Shown in pieces: positions 55,127 to 64,000 of a stretch of 64,000 nucleotides of DNA (its first letter is position 1; each line of letters opens with the position of its first letter). The stretch is from Hansfordia pulvinata. Lineage: Eukaryota > Ascomycota > Sordariomycetes > Xylariales. The notes beneath the pieces are model-generated. The model made no database searches. It was not told the origin of the DNA and saw nothing but the letters and a program-made list of their open reading frames with translations. The position numbers and the translations under genes were made by a program. The stretch is taken from contig BJKQ01000001.1 in NCBI GenBank assembly GCA_006538405.1, positions 2,728,001-2,792,000 on the forward strand. Reading direction: 5' to 3'.

Positions 55127-56118
55127 ATGTCCCCTCACGCGCGCCTCGGCCTCCTGGCCCTGCGAGCCCTGACGGCGGTGCTGCCCTTCCAGCCGCCAGC
55201 GGGCCTAGACCCGGCGTTCGCGGTGGAGGCGTGCAGCGGCGACGCGGCGGCGGCGGACACGGCGGCGGTGAGCAGCATGGTGGACGCGTACTACGACTCG
55301 TTCGCGGAGGCCGACGACGCCAACACGTTCTGGTGGAGTGCGCGGCGGGCCGACATGATCCCCTGGATGCACCGGCGCGTGGCGGGCCGGATGCGCGACC
55401 GGTCGACGCGCCACTTCCGCGTGGTCGCACCGGGCGACGGCGGCGCCGTCGCGTCGTGGGGCCGCTGGGACGTCCCCGACGGCTACGAGGACGTCTTCGG
55501 CGCGTGGCCGACGGCGGGCGCGCGGCAGGGACTGCTCGGCGGCGGCGGCAAGGCGGTCGAGAGCGCGGTGGCCGAGGGCGGGCCGGTGCAGTGCCCGCCC
55601 GGCACCGACTCGAGGCTCTGCAACTCCTTTTTTGACAAGCTGCACGAGAAGCTGGACAAGTTCAACGCCAAGGAGATGTTGGGTCAGTATACCTGCGTTG
55701 GCCCCCTTCCTTCCCTTCCCCCCCACCCCCCCCCCCCTTTTTGCAAGAAGCGAAGCTTCTGAAAACATAGCCCCTAGCATGGATACGCTGCACACCCTGA
55801 CTCCCTCACGGGATCGCAACAACGACAACAAAAACAATAACTGACGAAGCAAACACTACAGTCCTCGACCTCCTCTGCACGTCGCCGAGCTACCAGAAGC
55901 GCGGCGCGGCCAAGGCGCTGCTCGAGCCGATGCTGGAGCTGGCGGACCAGGCGAAGTTGCGGACGTACCTCGAGGCGACCGACGCCGGGCGGCCCGTGTA
56001 CGAGAAGCTGGGCTTCAAGGCCGTCGACGACGTGACGTGGGACGTGGCCGGGCTGACGGGGCGGCGCGGCGCCAAGGACCTGCACATGACCATCATGATC
56101 CGCCAGCCGAAGCGGTGA
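55127..56118 (+). CDS. GNAT-family N-acetyltransferase
   Basis: Two exons (55127-55682 and 55862-56118) give 270 residues. The acetyl-CoA motif is in exon 2: VLDLLCTSPSYQKRGAAKAL, the Q/R-x-x-G-x-A/G loop and following helix of GNAT enzymes. It is followed by TYLEATDAGRPVYEKLGFKA, the conserved strand and C-terminal GF motif. Exon 1 holds the variable substrate-binding part (AYYDSFAEADDANTFWW, RHFRVVAPGDGGAVASWGRW). The ATG at 55127 gives a continuous reading frame from a purine-rich leader. No signal peptide is evident. Fungal members of this type acetylate small amines or metabolites; the substrate cannot be told. Exon 1 is strongly GC-biased at third positions. The frame is intact. Confidence 0.85.
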
Positions 56119-56927
56119 TGGGGAGGCGGGGGCGGGCTGGCGCGGCGGGCATGGTCATCACACCTGGAGACTGGAGTCCAGGGGTGTTTCTTGCTGTTCC
56201 GCTGCTGCATTCCTATCTCTTTAGAGAGAGGAAGTGGTCCTCTTTTTCCGTATGCCTTTCCCAGGCAGACCCCATAGAGTACCTTGGGTAGTTTGGGCGT
56301 TGAGCCCAACAGGGTGTCTGCGCGAACATAGCTGTCCAGTGGATGTAATAGAATTCAGCAATACGAGTAGGAGAAACAAAATTTCCATCAGAATCTACTT
56401 CTCTGCGTGGCACGCCCGCAGTCTGCCTTGGCCTCACAGCCTCTCCACGACGACGCCGCCATGTACGCCTGTAACCTTGTCAGTGGCGCAGAACCCATAC
56501 CGGGGGCGGTGGAGGCCTCGCACAGGGCACAGGGGCCGTCTGCAGCTGCGAGCCGGGGATCAGCCTTGGCCTCCCCCCTCCCACTGCGCCTCCGCTCTGA
56601 GAGCCTTGTGTGGCGGTGCTTATGGTCGTTTACCCCCGCCTCCAGAGTTGGCTCTCAGCAACGACGTAACCAGTGGTCCCAAGAGGGAGGTAGAGCAACA
56701 GAACCCTGACCTCCATTGACGAGGGTAGTCCGTGCAGTCTTCAACACTCTTCGGTGTGGCATGATAATCCTCAAGCCGGCCCTTGAGCCAATTGCTTCAG
56801 GTTAAGCTACGTGGTTCTTGACGCTCCTTGAGTTGCATGCCGTCAAATCCATGGACTGGTCGCATGTTCTCCGCCTTGCCTTTTGTTTGTCTTCCAGGCA
56901 GTCTGCTGCCCTATCAGACTCTCCATA
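56119..56927. other. Intergenic, no gene recognised
   Basis: Tandem-gene spacer with the 3' end of the GNAT gene and the promoter of the HET gene. Frames present lack domains. Confidence 0.45.
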
Positions 56928-58661
56928 ATGAAGCTTATAAACTGCGTCACGCGGAAGATCGAGTCGGAGAACGACTGGTCCCACGGCAGGCCACCGTACG
57001 CCATATTGTCGCACACTTGGGACCCGGACGGCAACGAGGTCACCTACTCCGACTACTTGGGCGGCCAATCCGGCACGCGGCACAAGAATTGGGTCAAGAT
57101 CCACCGAGCTCTCGACCTCACCCTCGCCGGCAAAGACAACCTGAAGTACGTCTGGATCGACTCGTGCTGCATCGACAAGTCCAGCAGCGCCGAGCTCTCA
57201 GAAGCTATCAACTCCATGTTCCAATGGTACGCCGAGGCTGTCGTGTGCTACGCCCAGGTGGCCGACTTCTCTTCGACCTCAGCCTCCCAGCGCTCCCGAC
57301 AGGATGTCCACGGAGAGGCCGGCGACTGGCTGTACACCCTGAGCCTGTCGGGGTGTCGATGGTTCCGCCGCGGGTGGACCCTCCAGGAGCTGTTGGCCCC
57401 CCGCCGCGTCGAGTTTTACGACCGGGACTGGCGTTTCTTTGGCGCCCGTGACGCCATGAGCGCCGCCATTTCCATGATAACCGGGATCGACCAAGACATC
57501 CTGCAGATCGAGGCTGCGCCGGAAGAGGGCCATTACCGGTGTCTGCGCCGGCGCCTCGGGGAGACGTGCGTGGCCAAGAGGATGTCCTGGGCCAGCTTCC
57601 GTTGCACCTCCAGGCTCGAGGACCAGGCCTACTCGCTCCTGGGCATCTTCGGCATCACCATGCCCCTGGTGTACGGGGAGGGCGGGCAGGCCTTCATCCG
57701 GCTGCAGAGAGAGATCATGAAAGACAGCTTGGATCTTTCCCTGTTCGCCTGGCAGGCTGAGAGCGAGGACACCGTCGCCCGCGGCATCCTGGCACACTCG
57801 GCCCGCGAGTTCTCGAGGTGCGGGTCGATGGTGCTGGACCAGGACCCCGAGAGCTCGCCGCCGTTCGGCATGACCAACAAAGGGCTGCAGATCAGCACGC
57901 ACCTTGGCAAGTCCGCCGAGAGCGAGTACGCGACCGAGCTCGCTCTCCCGCTGAACTGCCGCCAGGAGGACGAGAGGCAGCGGTCGGTGCGGGCGATCAA
58001 GGTCCAGTACCGGGGCCACGGGACGTTCTGCCGCGTGAGACCGCACATCCTGGCCGACTACCAGGAGAACCAAGCCTGGGTCAAGATCTCCGGGCACGTG
58101 TACATCCCGGGCGACATGGGGACGGGGGCTCAACAAGTCGGACCTCTCGTCCATTTCCCCCCCGTGGATCACATGTATTCCAAGTTCAAGCTCGTGCTCG
58201 CGGCGGACGATGCCCACCCTTCGCAGAACTGGTTCGAGCCGCTCAAATGCTTCGCCTGGAAGAGCGCCGGGGCCTGCTTCTCGTTCATCGGGTTCTCGCT
58301 GAAGCACAGCTCCGGGGGCGAGGTGTCGCTCAAGTCGTACTTGGTTTTCGACTGCCGCGATTCCGGACAGGTCCGGATCGCCATCAAACCCGACCCGGCC
58401 TCAGAAAGAGGGGGGTCTCCGCTGGAAAGCGACTTCTACGCTTTCAAGTGGCGGGACTGGCACCGGATCGGCCAATACACGTCGAGGGAGCCCTGGTCCC
58501 CAGTCGCCACCGCCGATGCGACATTCAAGTACGGGGGCGACGCGGTTGTGGTTCGGGCCACGATCACCCGCATTCCCACCTCGTTGAGGGTGGCACACGA
58601 AGTTCGGCTCGAGCTTCAAGATCAGCTCCCAGGAAATCAAAGGGGGAGCCTCTTTCACTGA
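56928..58661 (+). CDS. HET-domain protein (heterokaryon incompatibility)
   Basis: A single exon of 577 residues starting MKLINCVTRKIESEND. The HET domain occupies the first third: PPYAILSHTWDPDGNEVTY, KYVWIDSCCIDKSSSAELSE, INSMFQWYAEAVVCYAQVAD, WFRRGWTLQELLAPRRVEFY, and the trailing EDQAYSLLGIFGITMPLVYG then EGGQAFIRLQREIM. The ATG at 56928 is chosen because it places the HET start at the usual distance. The C-terminal 300 residues are beta-rich, with no NACHT, ankyrin or WD repeats visible, so this is the simple HET architecture. HET domains trigger fungal programmed cell death on non-self recognition. Alleles are often polymorphic. The frame is intact and uninterrupted by introns. Confidence 0.93.
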   Translation: MKLINCVTRKIESENDWSHGRPPYAILSHTWDPDGNEVTYSDYLGGQSGTRHKNWVKIHRALDLTLAGKDNLKYVWIDSCCIDKSSSAELSEAINSMFQWYAEAVVCYAQVADFSSTSASQRSRQDVHGEAGDWLYTLSLSGCRWFRRGWTLQELLAPRRVEFYDRDWRFFGARDAMSAAISMITGIDQDILQIEAAPEEGHYRCLRRRLGETCVAKRMSWASFRCTSRLEDQAYSLLGIFGITMPLVYGEGGQAFIRLQREIMKDSLDLSLFAWQAESEDTVARGILAHSAREFSRCGSMVLDQDPESSPPFGMTNKGLQISTHLGKSAESEYATELALPLNCRQEDERQRSVRAIKVQYRGHGTFCRVRPHILADYQENQAWVKISGHVYIPGDMGTGAQQVGPLVHFPPVDHMYSKFKLVLAADDAHPSQNWFEPLKCFAWKSAGACFSFIGFSLKHSSGGEVSLKSYLVFDCRDSGQVRIAIKPDPASERGGSPLESDFYAFKWRDWHRIGQYTSREPWSPVATADATFKYGGDAVVVRATITRIPTSLRVAHEVRLELQDQLPGNQRGSLFH

Positions 58662-59255
58662 GATTGCGTCTGCGTGCGGGCCAAGTCTGGAGAAGTGAGG
58701 CGAGGTCTTACTAGTTCAATGGGTTCATCGGTGATCCGAATTCCGTGCTGCTGCCACGGGGCCCGCTCACGGTGTCTCGTACGGAGCCAGACGAAAACAA
58801 TCACGCGCAAAACTGGAGTTGTCGAGCTGTGCGTCCATCCATTCATCCCATCGCCAAGTTGAAGCGTCTGAGAGTGGCAATGCGGGAGGCCGTCTGCTGC
58901 GGGGCACGTCTGATAAGCCTCGGGCCGCAGACGATAAGGGACATCATGGAGGAGTACCCGTACCTACCTTTAAGCTGGAATTTCGCTCCTGCCTTCACGT
59001 CGACTGGGCGGGATGCAGCTGCCCGCCCGGCATTCGTCCATTCGTGATGTGATATTTGCACTGGGTGCCGTTTGCCAGGCACTTACGACAGGAGTATACC
59101 AGTCCTTCCCATCACCCTCCCTCCCCACCCGCTTTGTTGTCAACGCAACCACTTCTGCGTGAATCGGCTTGTTGCGTTCTGTCACGGCACGTAGAGAGAG
59201 GATTGCACGCCCTATTAAAAGAGAAATAAGGGAGACACTCACCAACGCCGACGCC
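58662..59255. other. Intergenic; DcpS gene promoter
   Basis: No gene was recognised between the HET stop and the decapping-enzyme start. A short TACCTACC motif lies near 58959-58970. Confidence 0.5.
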
Positions 59256-60450
59256 ATGGCAGACACCACCGAGGCTAAGAAGCGCGCCGAGGCGTTGGTC
59301 CCGCAGTTCCAGTTCGAGCGCGTGCTCAACCAAGGTCAGTGAAAGACAACTTATCGGCCAGGTCGAAGGGGGGGCTTCCAACAGAACAAGATGAAATCGG
59401 CGCCATTATGCTTCTTCTCGCCTTCACACATTCGTCATATCCCCCCTCTTGGCACTGGGATTCATGAGACTGACGCCCGGAACAGACGAAGCTGGCCGGC
59501 GCATCACCCTACACGGCCGCGTCGGCGCGGACCCGGCGCTGCTCGTCCTGGAGCGCGCTCCTTTCCCAGATGACGCTGCGTACCTGGCCGCCCTGCCCGG
59601 CAGTCTGCGCGGCTTGTCCAACCTGGGCAACAACGACATCTACTACTGGTTCCTGGGGTCTGGCGGACCTGGTGCTGCTGCTGCTCCCGGCGGCGGCGAC
59701 GAGAGCCAGGAACAGCAGCAAAAAGTCGCCGACTGCAAGATGACGCTCATATGCCCCTGCACAGACAAGCACATCAAGAAGCACAGCCGCCAAGGGCTGC
59801 GCAACGTGACCGAGACACCCGCCGTGTACCGCGATCGGGTGCGCCCCTTCATGGAGGCGATGCGCGCCGAGGGCCGCCTCAACTGGGTTTACAACATCAT
59901 CGAGGGCCGCAAGGAGGTGGAGGACGTCATCTACCGCACGCCACTGGGCCGCGACGGCGACGAGGGCTTCCTGATGCTGCCCAACCTGCACTGGGACCGC
60001 CGCACGCTCGAGGCGCTGCACCTGCTGGGCATCGTCGAGCGCCGCGATCTGTGGAGCCTACGCGACCTGCGCCGCCGTCACGTCCCCTGGTTGCGGCACA
60101 TGCGCGACAAGCTCGTCGCCGCCACCGTCGAGACCTACCCAACCATCGACGCCGACCAGCTCAAGCTCTTCGTCCACTACCAACCCACTTACTACCACTT
60201 CCACATCCACGTCGTTCACGTCCAACTCGAGGCCACCTCCACGCAGTCCGTCGGCAAGGCCGTCGAGCTGGGCAGCATCATCGAGCAGCTCGAGGGCATG
60301 GCGGGCGGCGACAATGCCGGCATGGACAGCCTGACGCTCAACTACACCGTGGGAGAGGCGTCGGACTTGTGGACAGATATATTCGAGCCGCTCAAGCGCG
60401 CTACTGCTTCTGCTACTGCTGCTGCCGGTACAGCTTCTCTACCGCAATAA
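59256..60450 (+). CDS. Scavenger mRNA-decapping enzyme (DcpS/Dcs1, HIT family)
   Basis: Two exons (59256-59334 and 59486-60450) give 347 residues, the normal size. The N-terminal dimer-swapped domain has FQFERVLNQDEAGRRITLHG and NNDIYYWFLG. The cap-binding part includes WVYNIIEGRKEVEDVIYR and GFLMLPNLHWD. The catalytic HIT triad is in TYYHFHIHVVHVQLEA (H-x-H-x-x-x-H as HFHIHVVH). DcpS hydrolyses the residual m7GpppN cap after 3'-5' mRNA decay, releasing m7GMP. An Ala/Gly/Pro insert (residues about 75-95) is a low-complexity loop. The last 13 codons (from within ATASATAAAGTASLPQ) overlap the opposite-strand 3' coding end of the GILT-like gene. Confidence 0.95.
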
Positions 60451-61351
60451 CCAGGTCGTTCACGCCGGCCCCGCTGGGACAGTCAACCCATTCCCCGTCG
60501 TCCCGGACACAATAAATCTCCTCATTGAGCCGCACCGTACAGCTTTTGGTCACGCTGGCCTGTTGGTACATGTTAGAACAAAGGCATCGCCATGGAGGGG
60601 GAGCAAGCGGCTCCCAGAGAGAGGGGTCGGAGACCGCGGTGCCACAAAGTGTACGTACATCAGAGGTCCTTTGGACGCTGTCTCTCAGCAGGCCGATGCC
60701 ATACGCCCCGTCGTCGCGGCTGGCACACTCGTCGATTTCGTCAATGCTGATGGCGTGCTCGAGGGCGCAGTCCTCGACCAACTCGCGGCGCGGAATTTCG
60801 GGGTAGTCACGGGTGAGACACATGGTGAAGCCGAGGTAGATCTTGGGGTCGGGGTAGAGCTGGGCGGCGCAGAGCTCGATGATGTTGCCCATGCACTCGG
60901 CGGGGCCGTGCTTGCAGTCGACGCCGTCGTTCTCGGTGGGCGCTCCGATGAAGGACAGGGTGAAGTTGACCTTGTTGTAGACGCGCATCATGGCGGGCAG
61001 CACCATGTCGCGCAGGCAGTCCTGGGCGTCGGGGCACTTGGACATGATGTGCGCCTCGAGGGGCACAGGCGCGTGGTCGGCGGAGGCGGCCGGAGCCGGG
61101 ACCGAGGCCAGGGCATGCTGCGATGCGTCGTCGGGGCGTTCGACGAGGGTCCAGGGCTCGTCGGCGGTCGCTTCGGGGGTTGGGACTGCCGAGTGGCAGC
61201 CCATCGCGCGCTTGACGTAGGGCTTGGCGGTCGCGGCAAGGTAGAGCATGAGGATGGCGACGGCGGCGATGGCGAAGCGCGGGCGGCGGCGCGGGCGGCC
61301 AGTCAACGAAGGCATTTCCTCAGCGACGGGCAAGGTAGACTTGGAATCCAT
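60413..61351 (-). CDS. GILT-like thiol reductase, membrane-anchored
   Basis: Two exons (61351-60659 and 60559-60413) give 279 residues. The N-terminus MDSKSTLPVAEEMPSLTGRP is followed by basic RRRPRF and a hydrophobic segment (AIAAVAILMLYLAATA), a signal anchor typical of a type II protein. The thioredoxin-like domain begins VPLEAHIMSKCPDAQDCLRD, then VNFTLSFIGAPTENDGVDCK, the GILT signature-like HGPAECMGNIIELCAAQLYP, and ASVTKSCTVRLNEEIYCVRD near the end. GILT enzymes reduce protein disulfides in acidic compartments. The active-site region here is C-x5-C (CPDAQDC) rather than the animal C-x2-C. The intron (GTACGT to ACAG) restores DASVTKSCTVRL. The stop codon lies inside the DcpS coding region on the other strand. 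Confidence 0.88.
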   Translation of the reverse strand: MDSKSTLPVAEEMPSLTGRPRRRPRFAIAAVAILMLYLAATAKPYVKRAMGCHSAVPTPEATADEPWTLVERPDDASQHALASVPAPAASADHAPVPLEAHIMSKCPDAQDCLRDMVLPAMMRVYNKVNFTLSFIGAPTENDGVDCKHGPAECMGNIIELCAAQLYPDPKIYLGFTMCLTRDYPEIPRRELVEDCALEHAISIDEIDECASRDDGAYGIGLLRDSVQRTSDVRTLCGTAVSDPSLWEPLAPPPWRCLCSNMYQQASVTKSCTVRLNEEIYCVRDDGEWVDCPSGAGVNDLVIAVEKLYRQQQ

Positions 61352-63552
61352 GACGGTGACGTGATGAGGCGGGTTTGGGTGTGTCGAGTAAGGTACCTAA
61401 GGTGTATTAGGAATTACATGTGGCGAATACGCACCGCAACACACACAGAGGCCCTGTTCGATGGTCTATGTCGGCTGGAGGTGATGGGCCGATGCTTGGA
61501 AACAGTGCGCGGGATGGAGTTGGGGAGAAGGGAGGGAGGCGATTGGAGATGAGGTAACAAGGCGAGGATATCGCGCCGAGGGACCTGACGCGGCCCTGGG
61601 GCAGGGCACGGGTGCTGCTGATCCAACTGTAGCGGGTGGTGCTCCTGTCACATGGATGGCCCGGGGGCCCCTAGTTAGGCCCGCGATTGGGGGTCAGGCG
61701 GTACCTCAAAGCTCAAGTGGGGGCGGTGCCCTGGCACCCTGGCTGCCCAATACAACCACGCTACCTTCCTACTATGTACTCTGGTACAGACATCCATCCC
61801 AACGCAGGGGACTGACAGCCCAGTCTACCTTAAGGAACCGGACGTCAGGAGCCTTGAGAGTCTAGGCCCAGCTGCAGCCTAGACAGCCTCACTAACGCAG
61901 GCTATCAGGACATCCATGCGGATTGGATAGGTGTGGGTAGAGGTAGATATCTCATCAGTGTGTCTGGACGCGGAAGACCCGGGGTCCCTTGAAGTCTCCA
62001 GCTGCGGAGTACGAGTACGTTATTTCGGCCGAGACTGCAGCTCTAACAGCGGCTCAAGTGTAACTCGTAAAAGGACCATTGCCCGTGCGCCGGGCCCAAC
62101 GTCGGTCGAGGTGGTCTTGTGCTTGGTGGCAAGAGGGGTAAGACGAATCGGTCCGGATGCGCTGGGTACATGTTGAGGTAGAATAGAAGGGGGAAGCAGC
62201 AGCAGTGGCAAGCCCAGCGGCTCTCTCGGCATGCATATCATCAGTTTTTCATGATCATGGATTATCATCGCAGCAACATCCCTCTTGACCGGCACTCGTA
62301 GTGGCAAACAGCAAAGCACGTGATGGAGCAAGCAGTGTGTATGTATGCGTTGTCGACTGGCTGGAGGGTCGGCAGTACCTTAGGTATATGTAACGTTTCT
62401 GCGCCTGGACGATCTGAAACTCGCTCCCGTCAGTCAGGGCCCGCCGTCGAGATTCAACACTGTAACTTCTTGTAGTCTCCGTCTTGAACCAGAAGAACGT
62501 ATGGATGGATTCCATCATATGCCGTTTTGGCTGCCGAACATCAACACCCACCTGGTACATACCATCTGGGTAGGTACCTTAGGTACCTGACCTTACTGAG
62601 GTGGGCGGCCAAGCTTGCCCGTCTTATGGTACCTTTCAGCTCAAGGTTGCGCTTCTTCTCAATACATCCATCCTTATTCTCTGGTGGGGTTTCTGCCCAG
62701 CTGCTCTCCTGGCCCCGAATCTGCCTGTAAGACGCTTGCGTGTAATCTGATGAGCCGCTACCTTTTTTCGCCGCAGCAGTGCGTGCCCCTCACCACTTAC
62801 CGTCCCTACCCAATTGCCGCCCTGTCCTGGAGGTGGAACTCCTCCGGCCCCTCCGCCTCTCCGCCCCTCCGTTTCCTCGCCGTCCACCTGAGCCCTCCGC
62901 GAGCCCCCCCCCCCCCCCCCCCCCCCCGGCCACACCGTCCTGTACTGTCCTTGTGCCCTGTAAGTCGGAGGCATTTCCGTTCACACATTGGGCTCTTGCT
63001 CGCATGACTCACCCGCCGTCTATCTCCCTGCTTTCCATTGTCGTCTTCAACAGTGCCTCGCCACCACAGTACAGCTATCGCCATCGTCCATCCACGCGGC
63101 CCGCGTTCTCCAATCCACAGCCCAGCTTGGCACGTCTTTTTACCCGGACCCCGAATGCAGGCCCCGCGTGCCCACTGCACTGTTGTGCTTCGTCGTCCTC
63201 CCACCCCAGCTGTCGTGTCACCTCAGCCAGTTTGATAAATTAAGCTCTCATCCCTACCCACCGCCCAGCACGTTGCCGTCAGGTTGCCGCCGTCGGCTCC
63301 CCCGTGTTTACTTATCCATTCACCTGATTCGTTTTCCGTGCTTCTGGCTCTCGGATAGCTTTTGCCGCCCTGCGCAGCGTGCCGGCTGGCGCCCTCCTCC
63401 CAATCCTCGGCTTGCCTCAAGTACAAACCAGGTCCGCCCAGGAGTCGAACCGCTGCCTGCTTCTCCAACCTCCACTCTGGCCATGCTACTGCCGGCCTCC
63501 ATCACTCACACCATAACTCTTGCACCTCACTAGGCAACAAGAGCTTTTGAAG
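61352..63552. other. Intergenic; long upstream region of a hexokinase-family gene
   Basis: No gene was recognised. Contains GGTACCTAAGG motifs (61390-61405, 62571-62590), a 24-base C run (62904-62927) and a pyrimidine-rich zone from 62650 to 63550 that is likely the promoter and 5' UTR of the last gene. Several plus-strand frames there (for example 62779-63243, 62988-63533) are low-complexity Pro/Ser/Leu readings. Confidence 0.45.
62904..62927. repeat. 24-base homopolymer of C
   Basis: An uninterrupted run of 24 C residues, flanked by CCG/CCT-rich sequence. Its length in the assembly should be treated with caution. Confidence 0.9.
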
Positions 63553-64000
63553 ATGGCCGATTGGCCGCGTGAGCCGCACCCGGCCTTGAGGAGCTTCCTC
63601 AAGCCTCTTCACATGGACTCAGACCTTGCCCACGCGCTGTCCTGGAATTTCTGCAAGACCTTCAAGGACCTCTCCGCCGAGTCGACCAACCAATTCTTGC
63701 CAACGCCCATCTCCGATTCCATTTTGCGGCCCTCTTCTGGCCAAGAAAAAGGCCGGTCAGTACCACTACCTGAAGGAACCCACTCGTGTCCAATGGCATG
63801 ATGCTTGCGTCCATGGCAGACGAGGCGCTCGCCGCGCCTGCTCCGACGTTCCAGCCAGCCGCTGACAATCTCCAACAGTTATCTGGCAATAGACATGTAA
63901 GAGTGGCCTCTGCATTTCACAACTCCTCTGGACCTTGCTGACGTTAGTAGCGGCGGTTCCAACTTGAGGGTGGGCTTCGTTGAACTGTTGGGAGTCGACA
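63553..64000 (+). CDS. Hexokinase-family protein, 5' part only (runs off the window)
   Basis: Exons 63553-63755, 63879-63896 and from 63951 to the edge. The start MADWPREPHPALRSFLKPLH is followed by LSAESTNQFLPTPISDSILR, the conserved hexokinase N-terminal helix and the PTPI motif. Across the two introns it reads YLAIDIGGSNLRVGFVELLG, the phosphate-1 loop (canonical LDLGGTNFRV). Sugar kinases of this family phosphorylate hexoses with ATP. The variant loop (GGSNLRV, with Ser for Thr and Leu for Phe) and the Trp/Pro-rich start suggest an atypical hexokinase rather than the main hexokinase or glucokinase. In Aspergillus such atypical members (HxkC and XprF/HxkD) act in regulation. The catalytic Asp and the rest lie outside the window. 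Confidence 0.8.

Noticed and set aside
57279..58307. Minus-strand open frame of 342 codons
   Set aside because: Antisense shadow of the HET gene; composition fits a reversed coding strand.
63948..63950. Upstream acceptor TTAG for the third hexokinase exon
   Set aside because: It would insert a Ser into the phosphate loop (DISGGSNL); the next AG at 63950 gives the canonical IDIGGSNLRV.

Overview
The window is nuclear DNA of a filamentous ascomycete (Pezizomycotina, most likely Sordariomycetes). The basis is a GC-rich gene-dense layout, short GT-AG introns (about 45-260 bp) often with CTAAC/CTGAC branch points, and fungus-specific families: a Zn2Cys6 regulator, a HET-domain protein, a GH71 alpha-1,3-glucanase, the DASH subunit Dad4 and fungal F-box proteins. 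No rRNA, tRNA, CRISPR array or intact transposon was recognised. Intergenic DNA carries many short runs built on TAGGTACC/CCTA.

Layout. 1.8-2.9 kb: profilin. 5.2-5.6 kb: a small secreted protein. 6.1-16.5 kb: a block resembling a sugar-acid catabolic cluster: L-rhamnonate-dehydratase-like enolase, divergent sugar transporter, Zn2Cys6/fungal_trans regulator, D-2-hydroxyacid dehydrogenase and a divergent FMN alpha-hydroxyacid oxidase. 16.8-26.7 kb: secretome genes (class 3 lipase, a 54-aa secreted peptide, GH71 glucanase, an N-glycosylation-site-rich protein). 28.3-29.0 kb: an unrecognised protein made of two copies of one domain. 29.9-31.0 kb: a broken amidoligase gene. 31.8-39.6 kb: two F-box genes around a small secreted GS-repeat protein. 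41.1-43.7 kb: a possible PD-(D/E)XK protein and a secreted HtrL/YibB-like protein. 45.9-53.9 kb: housekeeping genes GOT1, IES6, DAD4 and ARP5. 55.1-61.4 kb: GNAT acetyltransferase, HET protein, DcpS decapping scavenger and GILT-like thiol reductase. 63.6 kb to the edge: start of a hexokinase-family gene.

Two functional groupings stand out. The first is the putative sugar-acid cluster, with two head-to-head promoters and its own regulator. The second is IES6 and ARP5, whose products form one module of the INO80 remodeler; they lie 2.1 kb apart (start to start) with only DAD4 between them.

A systematic quality signal is also present. Five otherwise well conserved genes, including IES6, each need exactly one inserted base to restore the frame, and a sixth (the lipase) probably does too. 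Several sites are G/C runs. This pattern fits base under-calling in the assembly better than five separate pseudogenes. The amidoligase lesion is different: a 4-bp tandem duplication plus a missing N-terminus, so it looks like true decay.
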